A stretch of 8,594 bases of DNA from an uncultured Fusicatenibacter sp. (GTDB lineage Bacteria; Bacillota; Clostridia; Lachnospirales; Lachnospiraceae), in assembly GCA_902493585.1 (NCBI GenBank), contig CABUPZ010000098.1:1-8594 (forward strand), in the 5' to 3' direction. The position numbers and the translations under genes were made by a program. Positions 1-6,671 of this stretch are shown piece by piece. Position 1 is the first letter of the stretch. Every line of letters starts with the position of its first letter. The notes below the pieces were generated by a model. The model worked only from the letters and a program-made list of their open reading frames with translations. It was not told where the DNA came from and searched no databases.

Positions 1-220
1 TTTCCGGATTTTTTTCCGCCGCTTCCAGCACCAGGCGGTCTGCCTCCTGTCCTTCCTCCAGCAGCCGCCGGATCAGCCGATGAAAGTCATAGACTCCCCG
101 GCACTGCGCCAGCTCTTCCAGCGTACAGGATGCTCCGTCCACCCATCCGTCCGGAATCTGAAACGTCTCTTTCGCATAGTTCAGTTTTCCCTGATATGCG
201 CCTCCTATCACCATATTCAT
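1..220 (-). CDS. CobU-like P-loop protein, N-terminal 73 residues (3' end outside window)
   Basis: This gene starts at an ATG whose last bases overlap the TGA of cobS (ATGA), and it runs off the window edge after 73 codons with no stop. The protein opens with MNMVIGGAYQGKLNYAKE. This fits the P-loop spacing GxxxxGK at residues 6-12, but a Leu follows the Lys where kinases normally have Ser or Thr. The rest of the visible part (CTLEELAQCRGVYDFHRLIRRL, around residues 34-55, in two stretches: CTLEELAQCRG and VYDFHRLIRRL) does not carry the RIxxHR motif of true CobU. Family knowledge: short CobU-like proteins with a GGAYQGK-type start follow cobS in many Clostridia and are often auto-annotated as adenosylcobinamide kinase/guanylyltransferase. 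Placement at the end of a cobT-cobU-cobS cluster supports a role in corrinoid nucleotide loop assembly, but since a complete CobU is already present the actual activity is uncertain. Confidence 0.72.
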   Translation of the reverse strand, partial: MNMVIGGAYQGKLNYAKETFQIPDGWVDGASCTLEELAQCRGVYDFHRLIRRLLEEGQEADRLVLEAAEKNPE

Positions 221-990
221 AAAAATTTCTCCATTCCCAGGCTGCACAATCCCAGCCAGATCATTCCGGCCGCCTCACACACCGACACAAACCAGCCTGC
301 CAGATCGCCGGTGATCCCTCCAAAATATTTTTCGCTCATCCGCCGGTAATACATCCATACCAGTGCTTCCACAACAGCCGCCGTCACGAAGACCGGATCC
401 AGCAGGATGAGAAACAGGCATGCCGCCGCCAGATAGACGATCATCACTGCCGTCACTGTCCGCCGCTGCGCCTGTTTTCCGAAAGCCGCCGCCGTTCCCT
501 TTGGATTCGCATTGGGAAACCAGAGGACGGACAGCGCACTGAAACACCGGGAGATCCAGAACAGACAGCAGAATGCCGGAAGCACCCGTGCCGAGATTTC
601 TCCTGCGGCTCCCAGACATGCCACAAACCAGAAACCTCCCATGATAATCGCAAATGCTCCCGCATGGGGATCCTTGAGGATTTCCAGACGCCGTTCCTTC
701 TCCCTCCAGGAACTGAGGGCGTCCATCGTATCCAGAAATCCATCCAGATGGATCCCTCCGGTGATCACCACCGGAATCAGCACCATCACCGCAGCCCGGA
801 ACAATTCTCCCACAGACAGAAATTCCAGCGCCTTCCAGCAGACAAATTCCAGCAGCCCGATCACCAGACCGATCCATGGAAAAAAGCACATGGCATATTT
901 CATACTTTCCTTGTCCCAGTCGGCAGCAGGCATCGGGATTTTTGAGTACATGGCAAATGCAACCTTAAAGTTATTCCACAGCATTTTCAT
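217..990 (-). CDS. cobS: Adenosylcobinamide-GDP ribazoletransferase (cobalamin synthase) CobS
   Basis: CobS is an integral membrane enzyme that joins adenosylcobinamide-GDP to alpha-ribazole (or its 5'-phosphate), the last joining step of the nucleotide loop. The 257-residue length is normal for the family. Visible family motifs are HLDGFLDTMDAL at residues 81-92 (acidic metal-binding DGxxDxxD pattern), KDPHAGAFAI at 106-115, and FGGITGDLAGW at 223-233. Hydrophobic segments around 35-60, 66-80, 112-128, 135-156 and 178-212 fit a multi-pass membrane protein. The ATG at 990 is preferred because GGAGG lies 10 bases upstream, inside the end of cobU; a second in-frame ATG at 984 is possible. The start overlaps the cobU TGA and the stop overlaps the next start, both as ATGA, which suggests translational coupling across three genes. 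Confidence 0.96.
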   Translation of the reverse strand: MKMLWNNFKVAFAMYSKIPMPAADWDKESMKYAMCFFPWIGLVIGLLEFVCWKALEFLSVGELFRAAVMVLIPVVITGGIHLDGFLDTMDALSSWREKERRLEILKDPHAGAFAIIMGGFWFVACLGAAGEISARVLPAFCCLFWISRCFSALSVLWFPNANPKGTAAAFGKQAQRRTVTAVMIVYLAAACLFLILLDPVFVTAAVVEALVWMYYRRMSEKYFGGITGDLAGWFVSVCEAAGMIWLGLCSLGMEKFL

Positions 991-1505
991 TGTCTCTTTA
1001 CCTCCAGCGGAATTCCGTACACAACCTCCGTCACCTGCTCCGCCATTTTCGCCAGACGGCAGTTCACCGTTCCCAGCACCCTCTGGTACTCTCTGGTCTC
1101 ACTGGCATATTCACAGCCGTCAGAAAAAATCTCATTAGAAACGATCACCAGATTCCGTGCCTGTCTCCGCAGCCGCTCCACGCCCCGGACGATCCTGTCC
1201 GCCACATCTCCTTCCGGCGGATCCTGCCGGAACATTTCGTTCGCCGTCAGGTTGGACATACATTCCAGAAGGACGTCCGCGCTTTCCGGAAGTTCTACTG
1301 TTTCCAGATCACGGTAACATTCTATGGTCGTAAAGTTTTTTTCCGCCCGCATCCTGCGGTGGCGTTGGATCCTGCGATGGCTCTCCTCATCATAGGGATC
1401 CATCGTGGCGATATAGATCCTGCAGTCCCCCTGCATCGCCAGGATCTGCTCCTCCGCATATGCCGACTTCCCGCTCCCGCTTCCGCCTGTAATCAAATGC
1501 ATCAT
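987..1505 (-). CDS. cobU: Bifunctional adenosylcobinamide kinase / adenosylcobinamide-phosphate guanylyltransferase CobU
   Basis: CobU phosphorylates adenosylcobinamide and then transfers GMP from GTP to give adenosylcobinamide-GDP, the CobS substrate. The 172-residue length is typical. The Walker A motif GGSGSGKS is at residues 7-14. The motif RIQRHRRMR at 45-53 carries His49, the likely counterpart of the histidine that is guanylylated in Salmonella CobU. LLECMSNLTANEMF near 79-92 and VSNEIFSDG near 121-129 are conserved CobU blocks, and the tail VNCRLAKMAEQ...VVYGIPLEVK matches the usual C-terminus. The ATG at 1505 has AAAGGA nine bases upstream; the following ATG at 1502 is an alternative. 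The gene lies 25 bases after cobT and overlaps cobS. Confidence 0.95.
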   Translation of the reverse strand: MMHLITGGSGSGKSAYAEEQILAMQGDCRIYIATMDPYDEESHRRIQRHRRMRAEKNFTTIECYRDLETVELPESADVLLECMSNLTANEMFRQDPPEGDVADRIVRGVERLRRQARNLVIVSNEIFSDGCEYASETREYQRVLGTVNCRLAKMAEQVTEVVYGIPLEVKRQ

Positions 1506-1530
1506 GTTCGCATATCCTTTCTCCGGTCTC

Positions 1531-2580
1531 TTAACTCAGCGGGACATACGCCTCGATGTGCGTACTCTCAAACGTCGCCATCTCACGGTAAACCGCCAGC
1601 GCCATATCCAGAACCGGGAAAAGCATCACCGCGCCGGTTCCTTCTCCCAGGCACATTTCACAGTGCAGAAGCGCTTCTTTGCCCAGCTCTTTCAGCAGCA
1701 TCCCGGCAGCCGGTTCTTTGGAAACATGAGATGCCAGGATATAACCGGAGGCGAGCGGCGCCAGGCGCACAGCGATCAGAGCCGCGACCGCTGAAATAAA
1801 TCCATCGATCACAACCGGTACATGGTGCACGGCTCCCGCCAAAAATACACCTGCCATTCCGGCGATGTCAAAACCTCCGACCTTGGACAGAACATCCACA
1901 GGATCTGACGGATCCGGATGATGAAGGGCGATTGCCTGACGGATCACCTGGATTTTTTTCTGCAGCCCTGCGCTGGAAAGACCTGCACCCCGTCCGGTTA
2001 CCGTTTCCGGATCTTTTCCGAGAAGCACAGACGCAATGGCGCTGCTGCTGGTCGTATTTCCGATGCCCATCTCTCCGGTGGCAAGGATCTGATATCCTTC
2101 CCTGATCTTTTCCTCCGCGGCATGGATGCCCGCTTCCAGGGCACGGATTGCCTCTTCCCGGGACATTGCAGGTTCTTTCGCCATATTTTTGGTCCCGTAT
2201 GCGATCTTACAGCTTGGGATACAGGTATCCTGCGCCACTCCGATGTCGTAAGGGAAAATATCCGCTCCCGCGTGGCGGCAGAGAACGCCCGCCGTCGCCC
2301 GTACCTGAAGGAAGTTTTCCGCTACGGCTTTCGTTACCTCCTGTCCGCACTGGGTTACCCCTTCTTCCACAACGCCGTTATCCGCACAAAAGATCATCAG
2401 AGCTTTCCGGTCCAGAGAGACCCTGGAATTTCCGGTGATCCCGGCAATCTGCACGATGGTCTCCTCCAGTTTTCCAAGGCTGCGAAGGGGTTTTGCGATA
2501 CTGTCCCAATGCTGCCATGCCTGTTCCATCGCTTTTTCATCCAGCGGCTCGATCGCCGCAATCGTCTGTTCTAAGGTCAT
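1531..2580 (-). CDS. cobT: Nicotinate-nucleotide--dimethylbenzimidazole phosphoribosyltransferase CobT
   Basis: CobT transfers the phosphoribosyl group of nicotinate mononucleotide to 5,6-dimethylbenzimidazole (or another lower-ligand base), giving alpha-ribazole phosphate for CobS. From the ATG at 2580 the protein has 349 residues, the usual family length. Motifs seen are HWDSIAKPLRSLGKLE near 24-39, FCADNGVVEEGV near 64-75, GEMGIGNTTSSSA at 169-181, GRGAG at 196-200 and LGEGTGAV at 311-318. Glu313 in the last motif matches the catalytic base of Salmonella CobT (Glu317). An upstream in-frame start at 2628 would add 16 residues, but its codons fall inside a terminator hairpin, whereas the ATG at 2580 has GGGAGG eight bases upstream. 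First gene of the cob cluster. No cobalamin riboswitch was seen in the short leader. Confidence 0.96.
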   Translation of the reverse strand: MTLEQTIAAIEPLDEKAMEQAWQHWDSIAKPLRSLGKLEETIVQIAGITGNSRVSLDRKALMIFCADNGVVEEGVTQCGQEVTKAVAENFLQVRATAGVLCRHAGADIFPYDIGVAQDTCIPSCKIAYGTKNMAKEPAMSREEAIRALEAGIHAAEEKIREGYQILATGEMGIGNTTSSSAIASVLLGKDPETVTGRGAGLSSAGLQKKIQVIRQAIALHHPDPSDPVDVLSKVGGFDIAGMAGVFLAGAVHHVPVVIDGFISAVAALIAVRLAPLASGYILASHVSKEPAAGMLLKELGKEALLHCEMCLGEGTGAVMLFPVLDMALAVYREMATFESTHIEAYVPLS

Positions 2581-2588
2581 TGTTCCAT

Positions 2589-2594
2589 CCTCCC
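2589..2594 (-). promoter_or_regulatory. Ribosome binding site that fixes the cobT start
   Basis: On the minus strand GGGAGG is followed by eight bases and the ATG at 2580. It decides the cobT start against the longer in-frame ORF beginning at 2628. Its 5' end lies only two bases after the T-run of the upstream terminator. Confidence 0.85.
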
Positions 2595-2595
2595 G

Positions 2596-2630
2596 TAAAA
2601 ATAAGGGTGCCTCAGTATTTTGAGACACCC
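2596..2630 (-). terminator. Intrinsic terminator after the wall hydrolase gene, directly upstream of cobT
   Basis: On the minus strand GGGTGTCTCA, a six-base loop AAATAC, and TGAGGCACCC form a 10-bp stem with one T-G wobble (2605-2630), followed by TTATTTTTA. The stem begins eight bases after the hydrolase stop codon, so it serves that gene. The T-run ends just before the cobT ribosome binding site. There is no room for a separate cobT promoter after it. The hairpin is nearly symmetric, but the opposite strand has only a poor T-run. Confidence 0.88.
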
Positions 2631-2638
2631 TTCATTAT

Positions 2639-4909
2639 TTATGATTTTCTCACCCAGTCCACAAAGAAGATATGAGAACTGGATCGTTTCTGACCGGTGG
2701 AAGTCGTCCATTCATAGGTGTATACATAGGACTGGCATTTTACCGGATCCAGATTTAACTGTTCAAAAGCTGCAGGTGTCATAAAATACAGATAATCAAA
2801 ATCTGCTCTTGTATCCCCGAAATTCGGAACCACTCGGTTGGTACCATTGGTCTTATATGCCGTCATGATCCGGTCGGATTCATCCACCGCAGTATAAGCG
2901 CCTGTACTGTTCAGTTCCTGCATAATGCTCGTGCTGCCGCTGCTGATCCCTTCCAGGTATCTGGTCAGAGAACCGTTCCGGGCCGGCTCAAACTGCTGCT
3001 GTCTGTAAATCGCAGTTTTCAGAGAATAGCCGTATTCATCCATACGGTTGCGGATCACCATCGCCACGGCAGTCATTCCCGTTGTTCTCTGATTTCCCGC
3101 TTCCGCTTCGCAGATTGCCGCCATCAGATCCCGGTCGCTGACCTGCGGATCGGTAAAATACTGATGCTCCATGACATAGTAAATACCATTGATGGAATCT
3201 TTCGCCCGCACATACCTCGGACTCGCGTAGTTGCAGGCTCCGGTGCCGGAAAAGCTGTAATAGTAATCGCTGCCGTCTTTCTGTGTTTTATAATAGGTAT
3301 CCGCCAGCATAGCTCCATTGCTTCCCGCATAGTAGAAGCCGATGGCTGGCTCCTGGCTGGAAGGATTTTTGGATGTGTCAAACCACTGATTGCGGTAAGC
3401 CCTTCCCTGCCCGTCAAAGCTGTACCAGTCGCTGCCGATCTGGATCCACTGACCGGTGAGCACAAAACCGTCGGATGTTCCGTAATAAATATTTCCATCG
3501 GATGGATCGGTGAATTTTTCATTGTGGAAAGCGGCTCCCCAGTCACGGAAATAATATCGCTTCCCGCCTTTCTCGATCCATACATTACTTGCCATGGAGC
3601 CGTCGGCAAGACCATAATAGATATTCCCATCTGACGGATCCCGGAAGATCTCATTGCGGAAAGCGGCTCCCCAACCACGGAAATAATAATATTTTCCGTT
3701 GATCCGGATCCAGGTGTTGCTTGCCATGGAGCCGTCAGCCAGACCGTAATAAATATTTCCGTCTGCAGGATCCGTAAATTTCTCATTGCGGAAAGCGGCT
3801 CCCCAACCACGGAAATAATAATATTTTCCGTTGATCATCACCCATTCACTTTTTACAATGGAACCGTCGCCGGTGCCGTAATAAATATTTCCATCGGACG
3901 GATCGGTGAATTTTTCATTGCGGAAGGCAGCTCCCCAGTCGCGGAAATAATAGTCTTTCCCATTGATCTTGATCCAGACGTTCTTCGCCATGGAACCGTC
4001 GGCAAGGCCGTAATAGATATTTCCATCCGCTGGATCCGTAAATTTCTCATTGCGGAAGGCAGCCCCCCAGCCGCGGAAATAGTAATATTTCCCATCGATC
4101 TGAATCCATGCGTTTTTGGCAATGGAACCGTCCGACAGGCCGTAATAGATGTTTCCATCCGCCGGATCCGTAAACTTCTCATTGCGGAACGCGGCTCCCC
4201 AGTCACGGAAATAATAATCCTTTCCGTCTGATTTTATCCATACATTCTTCGCCATGGAACCGTCTTCCAGACCGTAATAGATATTCCCATCCGCCGGATC
4301 TGTAAAGATCTCATTGCGGAACACGGCTCCCCAGTCACGGAAATAATACCACTTTCCGTCGATCTGTTTCCAACCGGTCGCCATGGAGCCGTCCGGATTC
4401 AGATAATAGAGATTTCCGCCTTCTTCCAGCCATCCGGTCACACGGCTGCCATTGACATCGTAATAATACCAGACGCCATTTTCCTGCTGCCACTGCTGAT
4501 ACAGGGTCATCACCTGCGGAATCTGCGCAGGATCTGTTGGCTGCTCTGCTTCCGGTGTCTCTGCCGGTCCCGTCGGTTCCGGAGTCGCTGTCGGCTGTGC
4601 CGCTTCCGTCGGTTCCGGGGTCACGGTCGGCTGTGGTGCTTCCGTCGGTTCCGGAGTCACGGTCGGCTGCCCCGCTTCCGTCGGTTCCGGGGTCACGGTC
4701 GGCTGTGGCGCTTCCGTTGGCCCCGGGGTCACGGTCGGCTGCCCCGCTTCCGTTGGTTCCGGGTCTGCTGTCGGCTGCGCTGCCTCCGTCGATTCCGGGT
4801 TCACTTTCGGCTGAGAACTTTCCGATGCCGCTGCAGCGGCGGTAACGGAAACTCCCATGGAAACCGTAATGGCAGCAGCGATCAGCGCGCTTACGATTTT
4901 TCTTTTCAT
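2639..4909 (-). CDS. Secreted repeat-bearing cell wall hydrolase (choline-binding-like repeats plus SleB/CwlJ-type domain)
   Basis: From the ATG at 4909 (AGGGAG 11 bases upstream) the protein has 756 residues. Residues 1-29 are a signal peptide: MKRK, a hydrophobic stretch to about 20, then an Ala-rich end (cleavage near 27-29). Residues 38-109 are six 12-residue Pro/Thr/Glu repeats, probably a flexible spacer across the wall. Residues about 137-179 hold two ordinary YYY/WYYF-type wall-binding repeats, and 180-487 hold seven exact 44-residue repeats with GKxYYFRxWGAAFRNEKF and DGNIYYG. After a degenerate linker, residues about 590-752 match the SleB/CwlJ cell wall hydrolase family: LMAAICEAEAG at 595-605 with Glu603 aligning to the catalytic Glu of SleB, MVIRNRM, QQQFEPARNGS, and a C-terminal SHIFF. 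I infer that it cuts peptidoglycan glycan strands while bound to the cell surface. The signal peptide and wall repeats suggest a vegetative envelope enzyme rather than a strict germination enzyme. A TTG start at 4951 is open but lacks a good ribosome site. Confidence 0.88.
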   Translation of the reverse strand: MKRKIVSALIAAAITVSMGVSVTAAAAASESSQPKVNPESTEAAQPTADPEPTEAGQPTVTPGPTEAPQPTVTPEPTEAGQPTVTPEPTEAPQPTVTPEPTEAAQPTATPEPTGPAETPEAEQPTDPAQIPQVMTLYQQWQQENGVWYYYDVNGSRVTGWLEEGGNLYYLNPDGSMATGWKQIDGKWYYFRDWGAVFRNEIFTDPADGNIYYGLEDGSMAKNVWIKSDGKDYYFRDWGAAFRNEKFTDPADGNIYYGLSDGSIAKNAWIQIDGKYYYFRGWGAAFRNEKFTDPADGNIYYGLADGSMAKNVWIKINGKDYYFRDWGAAFRNEKFTDPSDGNIYYGTGDGSIVKSEWVMINGKYYYFRGWGAAFRNEKFTDPADGNIYYGLADGSMASNTWIRINGKYYYFRGWGAAFRNEIFRDPSDGNIYYGLADGSMASNVWIEKGGKRYYFRDWGAAFHNEKFTDPSDGNIYYGTSDGFVLTGQWIQIGSDWYSFDGQGRAYRNQWFDTSKNPSSQEPAIGFYYAGSNGAMLADTYYKTQKDGSDYYYSFSGTGACNYASPRYVRAKDSINGIYYVMEHQYFTDPQVSDRDLMAAICEAEAGNQRTTGMTAVAMVIRNRMDEYGYSLKTAIYRQQQFEPARNGSLTRYLEGISSGSTSIMQELNSTGAYTAVDESDRIMTAYKTNGTNRVVPNFGDTRADFDYLYFMTPAAFEQLNLDPVKCQSYVYTYEWTTSTGQKRSSSHIFFVDWVRKS
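3449..4372 (-). repeat. Seven tandem 132-bp repeats coding 44-residue wall-binding units
   Basis: The start Trp of each unit recurs every 44 residues exactly (protein residues 180, 224, 268, 312, 356, 400, 444 and the next Trp at 488). There is no length variation, giving 7 x 132 = 924 bp. Each unit joins two half-repeats of the choline-binding/glucan-binding style: one with GKxYYFR(D/G)WGAAFRNEKF and one with TDPxDGNIYYGLxDGS. Units 2-3 and 4-5 resemble each other as pairs (KDYYFRD then KYYYFRG; GSI then GSMA), suggesting duplication of a 264-bp block. Unit 7 is the most diverged at its end. Confidence 0.93.
4583..4798 (-). repeat. Six tandem 36-bp repeats coding a Pro/Thr/Glu-rich spacer
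   Basis: Six 12-residue units of the form PEPTEAxQPTVT follow the signal peptide (residues 38-109 from the ATG at 4909), and a partial unit follows. The variable residue after EA runs A, G, P, G, P, A, so the central four units form two copies of a 72-bp block. Such low-complexity arrays commonly act as wall-spanning linkers and are prone to length change by slippage. Confidence 0.93.
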
Positions 4910-4960
4910 TATGTATTCTACTCCCTTAAATCTGCATATGAATTCAGTCAAAAGTCATAA

Positions 4961-5003
4961 CCGTTCAGCCTTCCGCCTGCCGGCGGGTCTTCGGACTGAA
5001 CGG
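4961..5003 (-). promoter_or_regulatory. Compound hairpin in the leader of the wall hydrolase gene
   Basis: CCGTTCAG (4961-4968) and CTGAACGG (4996-5003) form a perfect 8-bp outer stem. Inside are either CCGCC/GGCGG (4973-4977 with 4982-4986) or TCCG/CGGA continuing the outer stem, two choices that exclude each other. No T-run follows on either strand, so it is not a standard terminator. It lies between the candidate promoter and the start codon, so it would be in the 5' untranslated RNA. Its role is unknown. Confidence 0.6.
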
Positions 5004-5024
5004 CTGCAAAAAAGTTTCTCATAA

Positions 5025-5054
5025 AGAATAACACAATTTCCTCATATGTGTCAA
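5025..5054 (-). promoter_or_regulatory. Candidate promoter of the wall hydrolase gene
   Basis: On the minus strand a perfect -35 TTGACA (5054-5049) is followed by an 18-base spacer and TATTCT (5030-5025, four of six matches to TATAAT). Transcription would start near 5018 and give a leader of about 110 bases containing the compound hairpin. The -10 is weak, so this is a prediction only. Confidence 0.5.
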
Positions 5055-5084
5055 ACCGCCAAATTCTGTATTTATTGCCTCATC

Positions 5085-5112
5085 GTAACTGTTCAGCCAA
5101 CGGAACTGTTAC
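5085..5112 (-). other. Imperfect hairpin just after thrC, without T-run
   Basis: GTAAC and GTTAC (5085-5089, 5108-5112) and GTTC/GAAC (5091-5094, 5103-5106) make a nine-pair stem with one mismatch and an eight-base loop, starting 17 bases after the thrC stop. Neither strand carries a T-run after it, so it could be a 3' end stabiliser or weak terminator. No better thrC terminator is visible. Confidence 0.45.
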
Positions 5113-5129
5113 CTCTCATCTGCATCGCA

Positions 5130-6617
5130 TCAGATTCCAAGAATTTTTTTCACAGTTTCCGGCATTTCCTCCGCCTCACATACCGTCTGATGACGTACCG
5201 GAGCGGTACGGATTTCTTCAATCGCCTGCGGAATCTCCGTGTTGGAAATCTGAGACAGCACGTCCATCTGCTCGAAATCCCCAAGGCTGTCATAAGCAGG
5301 ATCGATCGCATGCAGAACGCTGCGGGTAAACTTATAAGGACTTGCGGTGGACGCCAGAATGACCGGTGTCATATCACCGCTTTCTTTCCGATACTTTTTG
5401 TACACAGAAGCCGCAACTGCCGTATGGGTATCGATCACATAACCCGTATCCTGATACAGGGAAGCGATCGCAGCCGCGGTCTCTGCCTCATTCGCATAAT
5501 CGCCGTAGAAATCTTTCAGCTGTTCCTTCATCGCCTCATCGATCTCATAGGTTCCGTTCTTCTGAAGCTGTTCCATACATGCACGTGTCTTTTCCGGAGA
5601 CTGTCCGGCGATCCAGTAGATCAGGCGCTCAAGATTGCTGGAAATCAGGATATCCATGGACGGGGAAGAGGTCAGGATAAATTCACGATTTCTGTCATAG
5701 ACTCCTGTCTGGAAGAAATCTACCAGAACTTTGTTTTCGTTGGAGGCGCAGATCAGCTTTCCAATCGGAAGTCCCATCTGCTTTGCGTAAAATGCCGCGA
5801 GAATATTTCCAAAGTTTCCGGTGGGAACCGTCACATTGACTTTTTCTCCGTCTTTCATCTCTCCATTGCGCACCAGGGACGCGTAAGCATACACATAGTA
5901 TACTACCTGGGGAATCAGCCTTCCGATGTTGATGGAATTGGCGGAACTGAACTGAAAACCGGATGCAGCCAGTTCTCCGGCAAATGCTTTGTCATTAAAG
6001 ATGTTCTTGACTCCCGTCTGTGCATCGTCAAAGTTTCCGTGAATCGCCACAACATGGGTATTTTCCCCCTTCTGAGTCACCATCTGTTTCTCCTGAACCG
6101 GACTGACTCCGTCCTTCGGATAAAACACGATGATTCTGGTTCCCGGGACATCGGCAAATCCTGCCATTGCAGCTTTTCCGGTATCTCCGGAGGTCGCAGT
6201 GAGGATCACGATCTCATTTTTTACGTTATTTTTTCTGGCAGCTGTCGTCAGAAGGTGAGGCAGAATGGAAAGAGCCATATCCTTGAACGCAATCGTTGCG
6301 CCGTGGAACAGTTCCAGAAAATAAATTCCTTCCGCTTTTGTCAGAGGAGCAATTTCTTCTGTGTCGAACTTTTCGTCATACGCTCTGGCTATACAGTCTT
6401 TCAGCTCTTCCTCTGTAAAGTCTGTAAAGAAACGGCTCATGACTTCATACGCCACTTCCTGATAGCTCATTTTTTCCAGAGTTTCCATCGGAATATCCAG
6501 GGCCGGAATCCGTTCGGGCACAAACAGCCCTCCGTCCTGTGCCAGGCCTTTCAGGATCGCCTGTGACGCAGTTACACCGTTCTCTCCGCCGCGGGTGCTT
6601 TTGTATAAGATTTCCAT
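5130..6617 (-). CDS. thrC: Threonine synthase ThrC
   Basis: ThrC is a pyridoxal-phosphate enzyme that converts O-phosphohomoserine and water to threonine and phosphate, the last step of threonine synthesis in the cytoplasm. The 495-residue protein starts with the family pattern MEILYKSTRGG and LAQDGGLFVPE at 25-35. The cofactor lysine is Lys112 in HGATIAFKDMAL (105-116), and the phosphate-binding loop is TATSGDTGKAA at 140-150. VTVPTGNFGNILAA, further on, is another conserved ThrC block. The ATG at 6617 has AAGGAG ten bases upstream. No hom, thrB or other threonine gene lies beside it. It has its own promoter and is separated from leuA by a terminator, so it is probably transcribed alone. The protein looks complete, with all key residues present. 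Confidence 0.96.
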   Translation of the reverse strand: MEILYKSTRGGENGVTASQAILKGLAQDGGLFVPERIPALDIPMETLEKMSYQEVAYEVMSRFFTDFTEEELKDCIARAYDEKFDTEEIAPLTKAEGIYFLELFHGATIAFKDMALSILPHLLTTAARKNNVKNEIVILTATSGDTGKAAMAGFADVPGTRIIVFYPKDGVSPVQEKQMVTQKGENTHVVAIHGNFDDAQTGVKNIFNDKAFAGELAASGFQFSSANSINIGRLIPQVVYYVYAYASLVRNGEMKDGEKVNVTVPTGNFGNILAAFYAKQMGLPIGKLICASNENKVLVDFFQTGVYDRNREFILTSSPSMDILISSNLERLIYWIAGQSPEKTRACMEQLQKNGTYEIDEAMKEQLKDFYGDYANEAETAAAIASLYQDTGYVIDTHTAVAASVYKKYRKESGDMTPVILASTASPYKFTRSVLHAIDPAYDSLGDFEQMDVLSQISNTEIPQAIEEIRTAPVRHQTVCEAEEMPETVKKILGI

Positions 6618-6646
6618 ACTATCTCGTCTCCTTCTTTCATTTTAGC

Positions 6647-6660
6647 TGCCGCCTCCGGCA
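6647..6660 (-). promoter_or_regulatory. Small GC-rich hairpin at the predicted 5' end of thrC mRNA
   Basis: On the minus strand TGCCG-GAGG-CGGCA forms a 5-bp stem with a four-base loop. It begins about five bases after the predicted start of transcription and ends before AAGGAG of thrC. A hairpin here could protect the RNA 5' end; no amino-acid-sensing leader (T-box or leader peptide) was recognised. Confidence 0.45.
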
Positions 6661-6671
6661 ACATTAATCTC

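Noticed and set aside
990..1799. Plus-strand frame crossing cobU and cobT
   Set aside because: It spans the junction of two convincing minus-strand genes and shows no domain, so it is a shadow frame.
2581..2628. N-terminal extension of cobT to an in-frame start at 2628
   Set aside because: The extra 16 codons lie in the terminator hairpin and T-run, and the ATG at 2580 has a strong ribosome site and gives the normal family length.
2581..2720. Cobalamin riboswitch upstream of cobT
   Set aside because: The leader between the terminator and the start codon is too short, and no B12-box-like segment was recognised in the preceding coding sequence by eye.
3449..4372. CRISPR array or satellite DNA suggested by the regular repeats
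   Set aside because: The repeats are in frame within one coding sequence, keep the reading frame in multiples of three, and have no spacer/repeat alternation.
4910..4951. Longer wall hydrolase start (TTG at 4951)
   Set aside because: It would put 14 polar or mixed residues before the signal peptide and lacks a clear ribosome site; the ATG at 4909 gives a standard signal peptide start.
5046..6566. 506-codon open frame on the plus strand opposite thrC
   Set aside because: It mirrors thrC, which has full family motifs and a ribosome site. The translated product is rich in Arg, His, Cys and Ser with no recognisable domain, and no good ribosome site was seen.
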